A DNA stretch of 64,000 nucleotides from Pseudomonas canadensis (lineage in GTDB: Bacteria; Pseudomonadota; Gammaproteobacteria; Pseudomonadales; Pseudomonadaceae), in NCBI RefSeq assembly GCF_000503215.1, contig NZ_AYTD01000013.1, positions 1,230,009-1,294,008 of the forward strand. Reading direction: 5' to 3'. How positions within the stretch are numbered: the stretch's first letter is position 1; every line of letters starts with the position of its first letter. Positions 35,028 to 45,208 of the stretch are shown piece by piece. Under the pieces are notes generated by a model, which worked only from the letters and a program-made list of their open reading frames with translations, was not told the origin of the DNA and searched no databases. Made by a program: the position numbers and the translations under genes.

Positions 35028-35945
35028 TTACTCTGTGAGGAGTGTGTCGACTTCTGCAGTGCCCGGGGAAGTTGCAGGCCCCCAGCGTGTCACCGCCAAC
35101 GCCGCTGCCGCATTCGCACGGCGTGCCGCTTCAGCAGGTTTCAAACCTTTAGCAAGGCCAGCAATAAACACCCCTGCATGGGCATCCCCTGCTCCATTGC
35201 TGTCCACCGCTTTTACCTTGAAACCCGGCACATGCTCCGCCTGGCCATTGCGGCTGACCCAGCAACCATTCGGTCCATCCCGCACCACTAGCAAGGCATC
35301 AACGGGCAGGTGACGATTGAGATCGACCAGCGCATCCGCCAACGTACCCGCTCCGGTAAATGCCAGGGCTTCCGGGCCGTTACTGGTCCAGATATCGATG
35401 CGCGGCAACAACGCCATCATCAGCGCCGAATCCGGCGCCTTGACCAACGGGCCCGGATCGAACACCACGGTGATCGCTCGCGGCAGCGCCAGCAGCCAAT
35501 CGAGCAACGCCTGCGCCTTGCCTTCCAATAAAAGGCTGTAGCCGCTGACATACACGTAATCGTCCGCTTGCGGGACCATTCGCGCCAAGTCATCGGCACT
35601 CAAGTCACCTTCAGCGCCGATATGGGAAATGAAGGTGCGCTCAGTGGTAGCCTCGGTCAGCGATACACACAAACCGGTGTCTTTATCGGTGCTGGCCGTC
35701 TGGGCCATTTCCACCCCTTCGGCCTGCATCGCCGCGCGCGCCAGGTCACCAAAGCGCCCATTGCCATGACGGCCGAGGTAAACCACCGCCAACCCATTGC
35801 GCCGCGCGGCCGCCATCACATTGAAGCCTCCTCCGGCCTCAAAGCTGGCCGATTGCGCCAGCACGTCGCCGCCGGTGGCGGGCAAGGTATCGAGGGCCAT
35901 CACCAGGTCGACGATGACCTGGCCGGTGTGCAGCAATCTAGACAT
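35028..35945 (-). CDS. PfkB-family carbohydrate/nucleoside kinase
   Basis: 305 residues. The PfkB signatures are GGGFNVMAAARRNGL near residue 38 and the ATP/substrate motif DSNGAGDAHAGVF near residue 248, with the catalytic aspartate in the latter. Its start overlaps the stop of the NCS1 permease by eight bases, so the genes are translationally coupled. In E. coli the related yegV-type kinase sits beside an ADP-ribosylglycohydrolase-family gene, a permease and a GntR regulator, as here. A phosphorylation step in salvage of a nucleoside or its sugar is inferred; the substrate is unknown. Confidence 0.88.
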   Translation of the reverse strand: MSRLLHTGQVIVDLVMALDTLPATGGDVLAQSASFEAGGGFNVMAAARRNGLAVVYLGRHGNGRFGDLARAAMQAEGVEMAQTASTDKDTGLCVSLTEATTERTFISHIGAEGDLSADDLARMVPQADDYVYVSGYSLLLEGKAQALLDWLLALPRAITVVFDPGPLVKAPDSALMMALLPRIDIWTSNGPEALAFTGAGTLADALVDLNRHLPVDALLVVRDGPNGCWVSRNGQAEHVPGFKVKAVDSNGAGDAHAGVFIAGLAKGLKPAEAARRANAAAALAVTRWGPATSPGTAEVDTLLTE

Positions 35946-37404
35946 TAGGACGCTCTACCAAAGCCGGGCGACGGTCAGCCGCACCACCCAGGACTGCATA
36001 AATCCCGCCGGCCACCAGGAAGGTGACGATCCAGCCCAGGCCGTTGTGGCCCAGCCAGGAGTCGGACAAAGGCCCGGCGAACCAGATGTTTTCGGCGGTG
36101 GTGCCGATGGTGGTGAAGCTGAAGCCCAGCGCAATCGCCACCGCCCAGGCGCCGAACGCACGCCACTCCACACCGCTGCGATACCAGTAGGCGCTGCTTG
36201 GGCTCACGTCCAGCAGGTCCTTGGGGCTGTAGTAGTGACGGTGGATCAGGTCAACCACGAAGATGCCGACCCACGCCGTGATCGGCACGGCCAGCGACGA
36301 GATGAAGGTGATGAAGGGGCCGTAGAAGCTGTCGGCGACCAACATGAAGTAGATCGAGCCGGCAAAGATCGCCACGATGTCGACGATCACCGCATGCACG
36401 CGCTTGACCTTCAAGCCGAGGGTCAGGGTGGTGAGGCCCGCCGAGTACACCGACAGGTTGTTGGACAGCAGCAGCCCGCCAAACGCGGTGATCAGGTACG
36501 GCACCGCCATCCAGGTCGGCAGCATGTCGCGGATCGCGACGATCGGGTCAGTGGCCGAGGCCAGGTCGTTGTTGCCCACCGACAACAAGCCGCCAAGGGT
36601 GATCAGCAACACCAGCGGAATACCCGCGCCAAACGCGGCGGATGCCACCAGGCGCACGGCGGTGACGCTGCGGTGCTGATAGCGCGACATGTCGGCACCG
36701 GCATTCGCCCAGCCAATACCGGTACCCGCAGCCATGGTGCCGACGCCGATGATCATCGCGCTCAGCGGCGCCGGGGTGGCGTTGAACACCGCGCTCCAAT
36801 CGATAGTGGCGCAGAGGAAGCCGCCGACCAGAATGTTCAGGGCGCCAAACACATACGTGGCCCACTTCTGGATCACCAGCAACGTGGCATGGCCCAGGCC
36901 GGAAACCGACAGGGTCAGCAAGACGAAGATGGCGATGAAGATCAGGGTCAGCACCGGCGCACTTTTCGCCTCGACCGGCGAACCAAAGAGGATCGAGCAT
37001 AACGACAGCAGCACAAAGGCGGCCGTGGTGGTGTTGACGGTCTCCCAACCCAGGCGTGACATCAATGACACCAGCGTCGGCCCGATATTGCCGCGCACAC
37101 CGAAGATGGCGCGGGACAGCGTCAGGCTCGGCGCACGCCCACGACGGCCGGCGATGGAGATGATGCCCACCACCGCGAACGAACCGGCAGCGCCGAGGAT
37201 CGCCACGATAATCGCCTGCCAGATCGCCAGGCCGCGAAACGCCACCAATGTGGCGCCGAGCGGCAAACCGAGGATGCTGATGTTGGCGGCGAACCACACC
37301 CAGAACAGTTGCAGCGGGTGCCCGTTGCACTCGCCTTCAGGGACCGGTTCGATGCCGCGTGTTTCCAATTGCCCGGCACTTTGGCCGGAAGAGGTGCTGC
37401 TCAT
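35938..37404 (-). CDS. NCS1-family nucleobase/cation symporter (CodB-like)
   Basis: 488 residues with about 12 membrane helices. NCS1 blocks include ANISILGLPLGATLVAF, LSRAIFGVRGNIGPTL, WANAGADMSRYQ and LSNNLSVYSAGLTTL. The family moves purines, pyrimidines, allantoin, hydantoins or nucleosides with Na+ or H+. The substrate is probably a pyrimidine or nucleoside, given that the neighbours are a glycohydrolase-family protein and a PfkB kinase. It overlaps the kinase gene by eight bases and follows the glycohydrolase gene at 78 bases. Confidence 0.9.
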   Translation of the reverse strand: MSSTSSGQSAGQLETRGIEPVPEGECNGHPLQLFWVWFAANISILGLPLGATLVAFRGLAIWQAIIVAILGAAGSFAVVGIISIAGRRGRAPSLTLSRAIFGVRGNIGPTLVSLMSRLGWETVNTTTAAFVLLSLCSILFGSPVEAKSAPVLTLIFIAIFVLLTLSVSGLGHATLLVIQKWATYVFGALNILVGGFLCATIDWSAVFNATPAPLSAMIIGVGTMAAGTGIGWANAGADMSRYQHRSVTAVRLVASAAFGAGIPLVLLITLGGLLSVGNNDLASATDPIVAIRDMLPTWMAVPYLITAFGGLLLSNNLSVYSAGLTTLTLGLKVKRVHAVIVDIVAIFAGSIYFMLVADSFYGPFITFISSLAVPITAWVGIFVVDLIHRHYYSPKDLLDVSPSSAYWYRSGVEWRAFGAWAVAIALGFSFTTIGTTAENIWFAGPLSDSWLGHNGLGWIVTFLVAGGIYAVLGGAADRRPALVERPNV

Positions 37405-37482
37405 GAGGGGGTGCTCCTGGTGCCTGTATTGTTGTGGTTGTGGCAGGGGTACAAAGCGAATCGTGTTTCCGGTCGTCCTGAC

Positions 37483-38484
37483 TCAGCGCATTTTCAACAG
37501 CTCTTGAACCAGCGGCTGCAACTCCAGGCCATTGACCTCTTTGACCTGTTCGATCATCGCGTCAGGCCAGCACTGCATGCCCAGGCACGCACCCAGCATG
37601 GCGCCGAGAATGGCGGCAATCGTGTCTGTGTCACCGCCAAGGCTGGCGGCCAGGCACAAGGCCTCCAACGCACTCATCTCACCCACCGCCACTTGCTGGG
37701 CCAGGGCAAACGACACCACCACCGACTCCTGGGACGCGACCGAAGTACCGATCAATTCATACAGCAGATCGGCGAACAGGGCCTTGTCGCCACTGCCGAC
37801 GCTCAAAGTGCGTGCCCAACTGATGCGCGTGGAAATACGCCCGCCGGCAATCCAGTGACCATAGCCTTCAGCCTGCCGGGCAATCTGGGTGCCTATGTTC
37901 AGTGCTTCGCCCAGGTCCACACCGTTGATGCCGGCCGACACCACCGCAGCCACCGCCGCCGCACTGGAAATCCCCAGGGTGGTGTTATGGGTGACCTGAC
38001 AGGCCTGGATCACCGCCTGGATAAACCGCGCCGGGTCGCTGACGTCGGCGGCGATCCCCACCGGGGTGATGCGCATCGCAGCGCCGTTGGTGGTGCCGTA
38101 GCGGCCGGACTCTTCCGGCGTGTGACCGGCGAGGATCATGTCGATCGCGCGCTTGGTGGAGGGGCCGAGCAAATCCTGCGAGCCCTTGGCGCGCATCACT
38201 GCTTCCCAATCGATCAAACGCTGGGCGAGCACCGTCGGTTCGATGACGCCCTGCCCTTCCACCAGCAATTCCCCCACCAGGATCGCCTGCTCGGTGTCAT
38301 CGGTGATGGAGCCGGCGGGCATGTTCGGCGCAATCGGCTGGTCGGCGTCGGCATCTTCCAGGCCAGTGATGGCGCCGAAGCGCGCCCGGACCTGCTCGCG
38401 GCTCAAGGACTGGGTCGGCATACCCAGGGCATCGCCCAAGGCCAAGCCGTAGAAGGCGCCGAGGGCGCGGTTGTGCGGGGTCAT
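37483..38484 (-). CDS. ADP-ribosylglycohydrolase-family protein (YegU-like)
   Basis: 333 residues with the di-magnesium signatures of the ADP-ribosylglycohydrolase (DraG/ARH) fold: GLALGDALGMPTQ at the N-terminus, SITDDTEQAILVG (the TDDT metal ligand pair) near residue 58-70, and SLGGDTDTIAAILGA (DTDT) near residue 283. These residues bind two Mg2+ and hydrolyse an N-glycosidic bond. In this operon context it probably cleaves a nucleoside, rather than removing ADP-ribose from protein. Its start overlaps the GntR stop by four bases. Confidence 0.88.
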   Translation of the reverse strand: MTPHNRALGAFYGLALGDALGMPTQSLSREQVRARFGAITGLEDADADQPIAPNMPAGSITDDTEQAILVGELLVEGQGVIEPTVLAQRLIDWEAVMRAKGSQDLLGPSTKRAIDMILAGHTPEESGRYGTTNGAAMRITPVGIAADVSDPARFIQAVIQACQVTHNTTLGISSAAAVAAVVSAGINGVDLGEALNIGTQIARQAEGYGHWIAGGRISTRISWARTLSVGSGDKALFADLLYELIGTSVASQESVVVSFALAQQVAVGEMSALEALCLAASLGGDTDTIAAILGAMLGACLGMQCWPDAMIEQVKEVNGLELQPLVQELLKMR

Positions 38485-39194
38485 TTCGAGTTTCCAAACT
38501 GGAGGTGCAGGCGAAAGTGCAGTGGATCGAGCAAGCTTTCGACGTACTCCATGAAGCGCTCGCGACGGTCATAGGTGGTACGCGACGCCTTGAGGAACAC
38601 CGTGCCTGCGGGGCGACCGAGCAATTCTGCATCTTCATCGCTGAGGGGTTCGGCGCCGATCCATTGGTCCCCTTCGGCGCCGACGTAACCGTAGGCGGCC
38701 AGGGTGATGGTCAGGGAGTCATCGATCAGGCCGACTTTAGGCAGGCTCTCCAGGCCGCCAGACGCAGGCATCAGCGAACGTTCCAGGGACACCGCCGTGC
38801 CATCGGTGGTGCGGCGGCGGCGATCAAGGGCGATGAACTGATCGGTGCCGAAACGGCTGAACAGGTCCGGGCGGGTGACCGCTTCCAGGCGCAGGATGTC
38901 GGTGTTCACCCGCGCGCCTGTGTCGGCCAGGGCCTGAGCCCAACCACTGCGTTGGTCGAGCACCATACCGTCAAACGTGACGATGGAGCCGACGCCGCTC
39001 TGGGTCGCGATGTAGTTGCGTCGCTTGAGTTCGGCGAGGGCTTCGCGCAGGGTGCCGCGGCTGACCGCGAACTCTTCGGCCAGTTGGTGCTCGCCCGGCA
39101 GCAGGAAACCGTCGGCCATCACTCCACCCTCGATACGGCGGATGAGCTCGTCGACGACGCGTTTTTTCTTATCAAATCGAACATGTCTAATCAT
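38481..39194 (-). CDS. GntR-family regulator (HutC/UTRA type)
   Basis: 237 residues from ATG 39194. Residues 10-75 are the GntR helix-turn-helix (LLPGEHQLAEEFAVSRGTLREAL, RRNYIATQSGVGSIV). Residues 90-235 are a UTRA effector domain (SLERSLMPASGG, AYGYVGAEG, FLKASRTTYD, MEYVESLLDPLHFRLHL). It is the first gene of the operon and overlaps the glycohydrolase gene. By analogy with yegW it should control the nucleoside-salvage-like operon in response to its substrate; no operator was identified. Confidence 0.9.
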   Translation of the reverse strand: MIRHVRFDKKKRVVDELIRRIEGGVMADGFLLPGEHQLAEEFAVSRGTLREALAELKRRNYIATQSGVGSIVTFDGMVLDQRSGWAQALADTGARVNTDILRLEAVTRPDLFSRFGTDQFIALDRRRRTTDGTAVSLERSLMPASGGLESLPKVGLIDDSLTITLAAYGYVGAEGDQWIGAEPLSDEDAELLGRPAGTVFLKASRTTYDRRERFMEYVESLLDPLHFRLHLQFGNSK

Positions 39195-39264
39195 GTACAA
39201 ATTGATAACCGAAAGCGGCCGTTTGCAGCAAGCGAATTATTTCAGGGAGATGAAAAAACCGGCT

Positions 39265-39825
39265 TCAAGGCTCCAGGCCGATACGGAAAAACTCCCCGCC
39301 GCTCCAGACGCCCAGCCAGTTCTGACCGTTGATCGGACGGCTCACCGCCAACTCCACCAATTGGTAGAACGCGTTGCGGTGCACCAGGGCTTCGAGGTTG
39401 GTGCGCACCCGCAGATAGGGGGCAGGCTCCTGGGTGACCGGGTCGATCACCACCCGCAAGGGGTGTTCAAGGCCCGCTTCGACCTGATCGTCCACGTTGG
39501 TGGTAAAGCGCAGAACCTGGCCTTCGCCCTGCCCTTCGACCTCCAGCGTTACCGCCACGAACGGCGCATCATCGACGCTGATGCCGACCTTTTCCACGGG
39601 AGTGACCAGGAAGTAGTCATCGCCATCGCGGCGGATGATGTTGGAGAACAGCTTGACCATTGGCTTGCGCCCGATCGGCGTACCCTGATAGAACCAGGTG
39701 CCGTCGCGGGCGATGCGCATGTCGATGTTGCCGCAGAAGTCCGGGTTCCACAGGTGTACCGGCGCCGGTCCCTTGCCCTTGGGCAGTTGGGCCAACAGAT
39801 CGTTAGCCTTGGCGGAATCGGTCAT
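39265..39825 (-). CDS. DUF1285-family protein
   Basis: 186 residues from ATG 39825; an upstream in-frame start near 39852 would overlap the neighbour. The protein has the DUF1285 pattern HLWNPDFCGNIDMRI, DGTWFYQGTPIGRKPMVKLFSNIIRRD, DDYFLVTPVEKVGI and LRFTTNVDDQVEAG. It is a two-domain, beta-rich cytoplasmic fold with no known catalytic activity. The DUF4823 lipoprotein gene lies 16 bases upstream, and the two were probably co-transcribed. The function is unknown. Confidence 0.85.
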   Translation of the reverse strand: MTDSAKANDLLAQLPKGKGPAPVHLWNPDFCGNIDMRIARDGTWFYQGTPIGRKPMVKLFSNIIRRDGDDYFLVTPVEKVGISVDDAPFVAVTLEVEGQGEGQVLRFTTNVDDQVEAGLEHPLRVVIDPVTQEPAPYLRVRTNLEALVHRNAFYQLVELAVSRPINGQNWLGVWSGGEFFRIGLEP

Positions 39826-39841
39826 GGGGCTCTCCTGGTGC

Positions 39842-40447
39842 TTATTGATCACTCATGCCCAGCAGGCTGCGGGCGTACTGGCGCAGTGGACGGGCAATCA
39901 GATCTTGTGGCTTGTTGTCGTGGAACGTCAGTAAACCACCACGACTGCGAATACGTGCAGTATCGATCAAATACTGGGTGCTGGTCTCGATCAACATGAT
40001 CTGGATGACCCCGCTGTCCAGCCCGACACGGTCGAGGGCTTCCTGGTCGGCCCACTCATCGGCGTTGCCGATACGGTCATCCGCCTTGGCGAAACGACAG
40101 TACAGCAGGTAGTGAGCGCCGGCCGCACGGGCTTCGGACATTGCCTGCTCCAGACCTTCCGGCTGACGGGCGCGACGCACCATGGGGAAATATTCGATGA
40201 AACCGTTGAAGGCTTCCTCGGCCACCACGTTTGGACGCGGATAAGCGCTGCCCGGCGGCACAAAGGCACCTTGGGCGATAAACACGAAAGAGTCCGGCTG
40301 TATGCGAACCGAGGCGGTGCGACGGGTATCGCTGTGGTCCAGCAAACCGGCATCGCTCATCTGATAGCGGGTGCCTTCGGCCATATCGCTGACGGTCATG
40401 CAACCACTCAGCGTCAACGACGCCAGCAACAAAACCAGACTACGCAT
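39842..40447 (-). CDS. DUF4823-family lipoprotein
   Basis: 201 residues from ATG 40447. The lipobox LTLSGC puts the lipidated cysteine at position 16 (MRSLVLLLASLTLSGC). The mature domain matches the DUF4823 pattern (TRYQMSDAGLLDHSDTRR, AGAHYLLYCRFAKADDRIGN, IMLIETSTQYLIDTARIRS). It is likely an outer-membrane lipoprotein; the function is unknown. It is 16 bases upstream of the DUF1285 gene on the same strand. Confidence 0.85.
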   Translation of the reverse strand: MRSLVLLLASLTLSGCMTVSDMAEGTRYQMSDAGLLDHSDTRRTASVRIQPDSFVFIAQGAFVPPGSAYPRPNVVAEEAFNGFIEYFPMVRRARQPEGLEQAMSEARAAGAHYLLYCRFAKADDRIGNADEWADQEALDRVGLDSGVIQIMLIETSTQYLIDTARIRSRGGLLTFHDNKPQDLIARPLRQYARSLLGMSDQ

Positions 40448-40542
40448 CCTAATCCTCCAGAAGCCGGTGACGGAAAACCGGCGAATGGGCGTGAGATGCA
40501 GGTTCTGGGCCAGGGGAGCAGCTACAAGCTTCAAGCTCGGCG

Positions 40543-41511
40543 TCAGCCGCCAATAATCTTCATGATGGTCGCGCCGCCGGAGAAGGCAACTTCCTGCTTG
40601 TCGCCCAAGGCCTTCATCAACAGGCCCTGCAGCGCTGGCAGCGCTTGATGGCGGGGTTTGTCCAGCAGGTCACCGACATAGTGACGGTTGCTCGACGACA
40701 GGCAACCATGCAACCAGCCGGTGGACGACAACCGCAACCGCGAACAGGTCCGGCAGAACGGCACGCTTTCGTTGGCAATCACACCAAAGAAACCTTTACC
40801 GGGGATTTCGTAGCGTACGGCAGTGGCATCCACAGGCGCATTGGCTTGCAGGTATTCATGCTGCTCACCAATCAAACCCAGCAGCTGTTGCAGGCTGACA
40901 AACTGCTGCAGGAACGCGTTGGAGTCCTTGGCCAGATGGCCCATGCGCATCAGCTCGATAAAGCGCAGTTCATAACCACGCTCCAGGCAGTAATCGAGCA
41001 GCGGCATCACTTGGTCGAGGTTCTGGCCGCGCAACGGCACCATGTTGACCTTGATCTTGATTCCGGCAGCGCGGGCCTGGTCCATGCCGTCGAGCACGGT
41101 GGCCAAGTCGCCGCCACGCGCGATGCTGCGGAAGGCATCCGCATCCAGGGTATCGAGGGAGACGTTGATGCGCTTGATCCCGGCGTCCACCAGCAGCGGC
41201 AGTTTGCGCGCCAGCAGTTGGCCATTGGTGGTCAGGCTGATGTCACTGAGGCCCATCTGCCCGACGGCGCCCATGAAGGCTTCCAGCTTGGGGCTGACCA
41301 GCGGTTCGCCGCCGGTGATGCGCAGGCGGTCGATGCCCGCCGCTTCGATCAGGTATTCCACACCACGGGCCATGGCCTCGGCCGAGAGCTCGTCCTGGGC
41401 AGCCACCAGCCGCTTGCCATTCGGCACGCAGTAGGTACACGCGTAATTGCAGGCTGAGGTCAGGCTGATCCGCAAATTGCGAAAACGCCTGCCTTGACGA
41501 TCAACGATCAT
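40543..41511 (-). CDS. moaA: GTP 3',8-cyclase MoaA (molybdenum cofactor)
   Basis: 322 residues. The radical-SAM motif CX3CX2C is at residues 21-28 (CNYACTYC), followed by ITGGEPLVSPK. The second cluster is at CRTCSRLRLSSTGWLHGC, and the C-terminal double glycine (KIIGG), needed by MoaA, is present. It makes the first precursor of molybdopterin from GTP. No other moa gene is adjacent. XdhC and a MocA-like transferase lie 19 kb away in this window. It may be a second, accessory MoaA. Confidence 0.93.
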   Translation of the reverse strand: MIVDRQGRRFRNLRISLTSACNYACTYCVPNGKRLVAAQDELSAEAMARGVEYLIEAAGIDRLRITGGEPLVSPKLEAFMGAVGQMGLSDISLTTNGQLLARKLPLLVDAGIKRINVSLDTLDADAFRSIARGGDLATVLDGMDQARAAGIKIKVNMVPLRGQNLDQVMPLLDYCLERGYELRFIELMRMGHLAKDSNAFLQQFVSLQQLLGLIGEQHEYLQANAPVDATAVRYEIPGKGFFGVIANESVPFCRTCSRLRLSSTGWLHGCLSSSNRHYVGDLLDKPRHQALPALQGLLMKALGDKQEVAFSGGATIMKIIGG

Positions 41512-41626
41512 GGATCACTCCGGCAGAGGATGATTCGGGCGCGCTAAAAGCTGACTGATAAATCAGCTTTTAGCAAGAGTCCTTGCCTGAGTATATTCCT
41601 GGGGTACTACGCGTGGCAGCAAATCA

Positions 41627-42280
41627 TTACGTGGAAGGCGATTCCAGCGGTGGATGCTCGGTACTGTGCTTGCGCTTGTTGCCCATGCGCACGCCGATGT
41701 CCATCAGGAACTGGAAGAAACCTTCCTGGTCTTCCAGCACATTGCTCCAGAACGGCGAGTGGTACAGCGCCACGGCGCCGTGCACCAAGGCCCAGGCGGC
41801 GCAGTAGTGGAAGTACGGCGGCACATCTTCCAGCTTGCCTTCACTGATGCGGCCCTTGATCAGCAGGGTCAGGCGTTCGAAGTTGGAAGCACGGATCTTG
41901 TGCAGCTCCTCGACCATCTCCGGCACCTGATGGCCCTTGACCACCTTCTCTTCCAGGCGGTCGAACAGGCGGTAGCGCTGCGGGTCGCGCATACGGAACT
42001 CGAAGTAGGCGCGGGACAGGGCTTCCTTGTCCTTGTCGACGTCGGCCGAATGCAGCAACTCGTTCAAGTCGCGCTCGTAGTCGAGCATCAGGCGCAGGTA
42101 GATTTCCGCCTTGGACTTGAAGTGCTTGTAGATCGTGCCTTTGCCGATACCCACGGCATCCGCGATCATCTCGACGGTGACGCTGTCTTCACCCTGTTCG
42201 AGGAACAGCTTGAGGGCGGTGTCGAGAATTTCCTGCTCACGGCGGCGAAACTCACGGACCTTACGGGGTTCTTTGTGCAT
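41627..42280 (-). CDS. TetR-family transcriptional regulator
   Basis: 217 residues from ATG 42280. The N-terminal helix-turn-helix is clear (ALKLFLEQGEDSVTVEMIADAVGIGKGTIYKHFKSKAEIY). The C-terminal ligand domain is helical and has no cofactor motif. The gene lies between moaA and tatD. The effector and targets are unknown. Its position near tatD and the fab cluster resembles the TetR gene PA2957 of P. aeruginosa. Confidence 0.88.
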   Translation of the reverse strand: MHKEPRKVREFRRREQEILDTALKLFLEQGEDSVTVEMIADAVGIGKGTIYKHFKSKAEIYLRLMLDYERDLNELLHSADVDKDKEALSRAYFEFRMRDPQRYRLFDRLEEKVVKGHQVPEMVEELHKIRASNFERLTLLIKGRISEGKLEDVPPYFHYCAAWALVHGAVALYHSPFWSNVLEDQEGFFQFLMDIGVRMGNKRKHSTEHPPLESPST

Positions 42281-42544
42281 GAGGAAGAGGTCTGCAAAGG
42301 TCAAAATAGGGAGGGTTACGCACGGCCACGGATACGCGGCGATACGATTTACCCGGTGCGAGGGATTATCCCGACTGAACGGTCGCTGGGCAATGCCTAT
42401 GTGAACCGCAAACGCACTTTACTTTCAGCGCGCCAACGTTTTCATGGATCTCAGTCAGAAATAATACGCAACAACCGCCGCCGTGCACCTGCCCAATGAG
42501 AACTCAAGCGAAGCGCTCGTATTCCAAATCTGTTTAAAAAACGA

Positions 42545-42558
42545 CCAGTCGCGACTGG
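42545..42558. promoter_or_regulatory. 14-bp perfect palindrome CCAGTCGCGACTGG
   Basis: It overlaps the -35 box of a plus-strand promoter candidate (TGGACT 42556-42561; AATACT 42578-42583, spacer 16). It looks like a dimeric repressor site. It lies 265 bases from the TetR start codon. Confidence 0.45.
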
Positions 42559-42589
42559 ACTGAATCGGATACTGATCAATACTTGAACT

Positions 42590-42710
42590 GTCGGCGTGAC
42601 ATCTCCCCCAAGTGAAGCGCCGACCTGGGTACCAACGGACCGTGTGCCCTTGTTTTACTCCTAATGGTCTTAGCCCGGATTCACCCCCCAGAACCCGGGT
42701 TTTTTTTGCC
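42590..42710 (+). ncRNA. Candidate intergenic small RNA, about 120 nt
   Basis: A transcript from about 42590 would contain a long stem (GTCGGCG near 42590 with CGCCGAC near 42625) and end at an intrinsic terminator (CCCGG / CCGGG stem with eight T, about 42674-42710). No protein gene precedes the terminator on the plus strand. The left side of the hairpin lacks a T-run on the minus strand, so it does not fit as the tatD terminator. Confidence 0.4.
42674..42710 (+). terminator. Intrinsic terminator on the plus strand
   Basis: Imperfect GC-rich stem followed by eight T (42703-42710). Confidence 0.6.
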
Positions 42711-42725
42711 TGCGATTTGGCCGCG

Positions 42726-43511
42726 TCAGCCGGCGACGTGAGCCAGCGGGAACAGGCGCTTGAAGTTCTCGGTGGTCTGCTCGGCAAAACGCTCGTAGGA
42801 CTCGCCACGCAGCATTGCCAGGTAATCCGCCACATCACGCACGTATTCCGGCAGGTTCGGCTTGCCGCGATGAGGAATGGGCGCCAGGTACGGTGAGTCG
42901 GTTTCCACCAGCAAGCGGTCGGCCGGCACTTGGCGCGCAACGTCGCGCAGGGCGTCGGCGTTGCGGAAGGTGACGATGCCCGACAGGGAAATGTAGAACC
43001 CCAGGTCCAGGGCCGCCCTGGCCATGTCCCAGTCCTCGGTGAAGCAATGCAACACGCCGGCTTGGGGCAGCGCGGCTTCGCGCAGCAGGGTCAGGGTGTC
43101 GGCACGGGCGCCACGGGTGTGGACGATCACCGGTTTGCCGGTCTGCTGGGCGGCTTGCAGGTGCAGGCGAAACGAAGCCTGCTGCATCTCGGCGGCTTCG
43201 GGCTCGTAGTGGTAATCCAGGCCGGTTTCGCCGATGGCCACTACGCGCGGGTGATTGAGCTCATTCAGCAGCCAGTCGAGGGCAGGTGCTTCGCCAGGCT
43301 TCAGGTCCAGCGGGTGAATGCCCACCGAGCAATCCACATCGGCATAACGCTCGGCCAGGGCTTTGACGTCGGCCGCGTTTTCCGCGCTGACGCCGATGCA
43401 CAGGAAGTGCCCTACTCCGCGCTGGCGCGCGGCTTCGAGGGCAGCATCAAGGGAACCGCCGTGCTGGGTCAGGTCAAGGCGATCGAGGTGGCAATGGGAA
43501 TCTACGAGCAT
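42726..43511 (-). CDS. tatD: TatD-family DNase/hydrolase
   Basis: A 261-residue TIM-barrel metal hydrolase. The metal ligands are in VDSHCHLD (HxH at residues 5-7), IGETGLDYHYEP (Glu), VIVHTRGA (His), LHCFTE (His) and VETDSPYLAP (Asp). Family members remove 3'-terminal nucleotides from DNA and RNA. It belongs to the tmk-holB block, but only 63 bases separate it from holB. In P. aeruginosa pilZ lies between these two genes; here it is missing. Confidence 0.93.
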   Translation of the reverse strand: MLVDSHCHLDRLDLTQHGGSLDAALEAARQRGVGHFLCIGVSAENAADVKALAERYADVDCSVGIHPLDLKPGEAPALDWLLNELNHPRVVAIGETGLDYHYEPEAAEMQQASFRLHLQAAQQTGKPVIVHTRGARADTLTLLREAALPQAGVLHCFTEDWDMARAALDLGFYISLSGIVTFRNADALRDVARQVPADRLLVETDSPYLAPIPHRGKPNLPEYVRDVADYLAMLRGESYERFAEQTTENFKRLFPLAHVAG

Positions 43512-43543
43512 AGGGATCTACAACTTCAGTCACGAAAAGTGTC

Positions 43544-43568
43544 TGGCCGACGATACACCTGTCGGCCA
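43544..43568 (-). terminator. Possible weak terminator between holB and tatD
   Basis: Stem TGGCCGAC / GTCGGCCA (8 bp, 9-base loop) on the minus strand, with only a short interrupted T-run after it. It may reduce, but probably does not stop, read-through into tatD. Confidence 0.5.
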
Positions 43569-43574
43569 CAGAAT

Positions 43575-45198
<1,624 letters not shown>

Positions 45199-45208
45199 TT
45201 AGTCAGAA

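Larger units (their letters stand above)
42281..42725. other. Gene-free region between the TetR and tatD genes
   Basis: 445 bases without a protein gene. The visible content is a 14-bp palindrome, a promoter-like pair and a terminator on the plus strand, described separately as a candidate small RNA. Confidence 0.5.
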
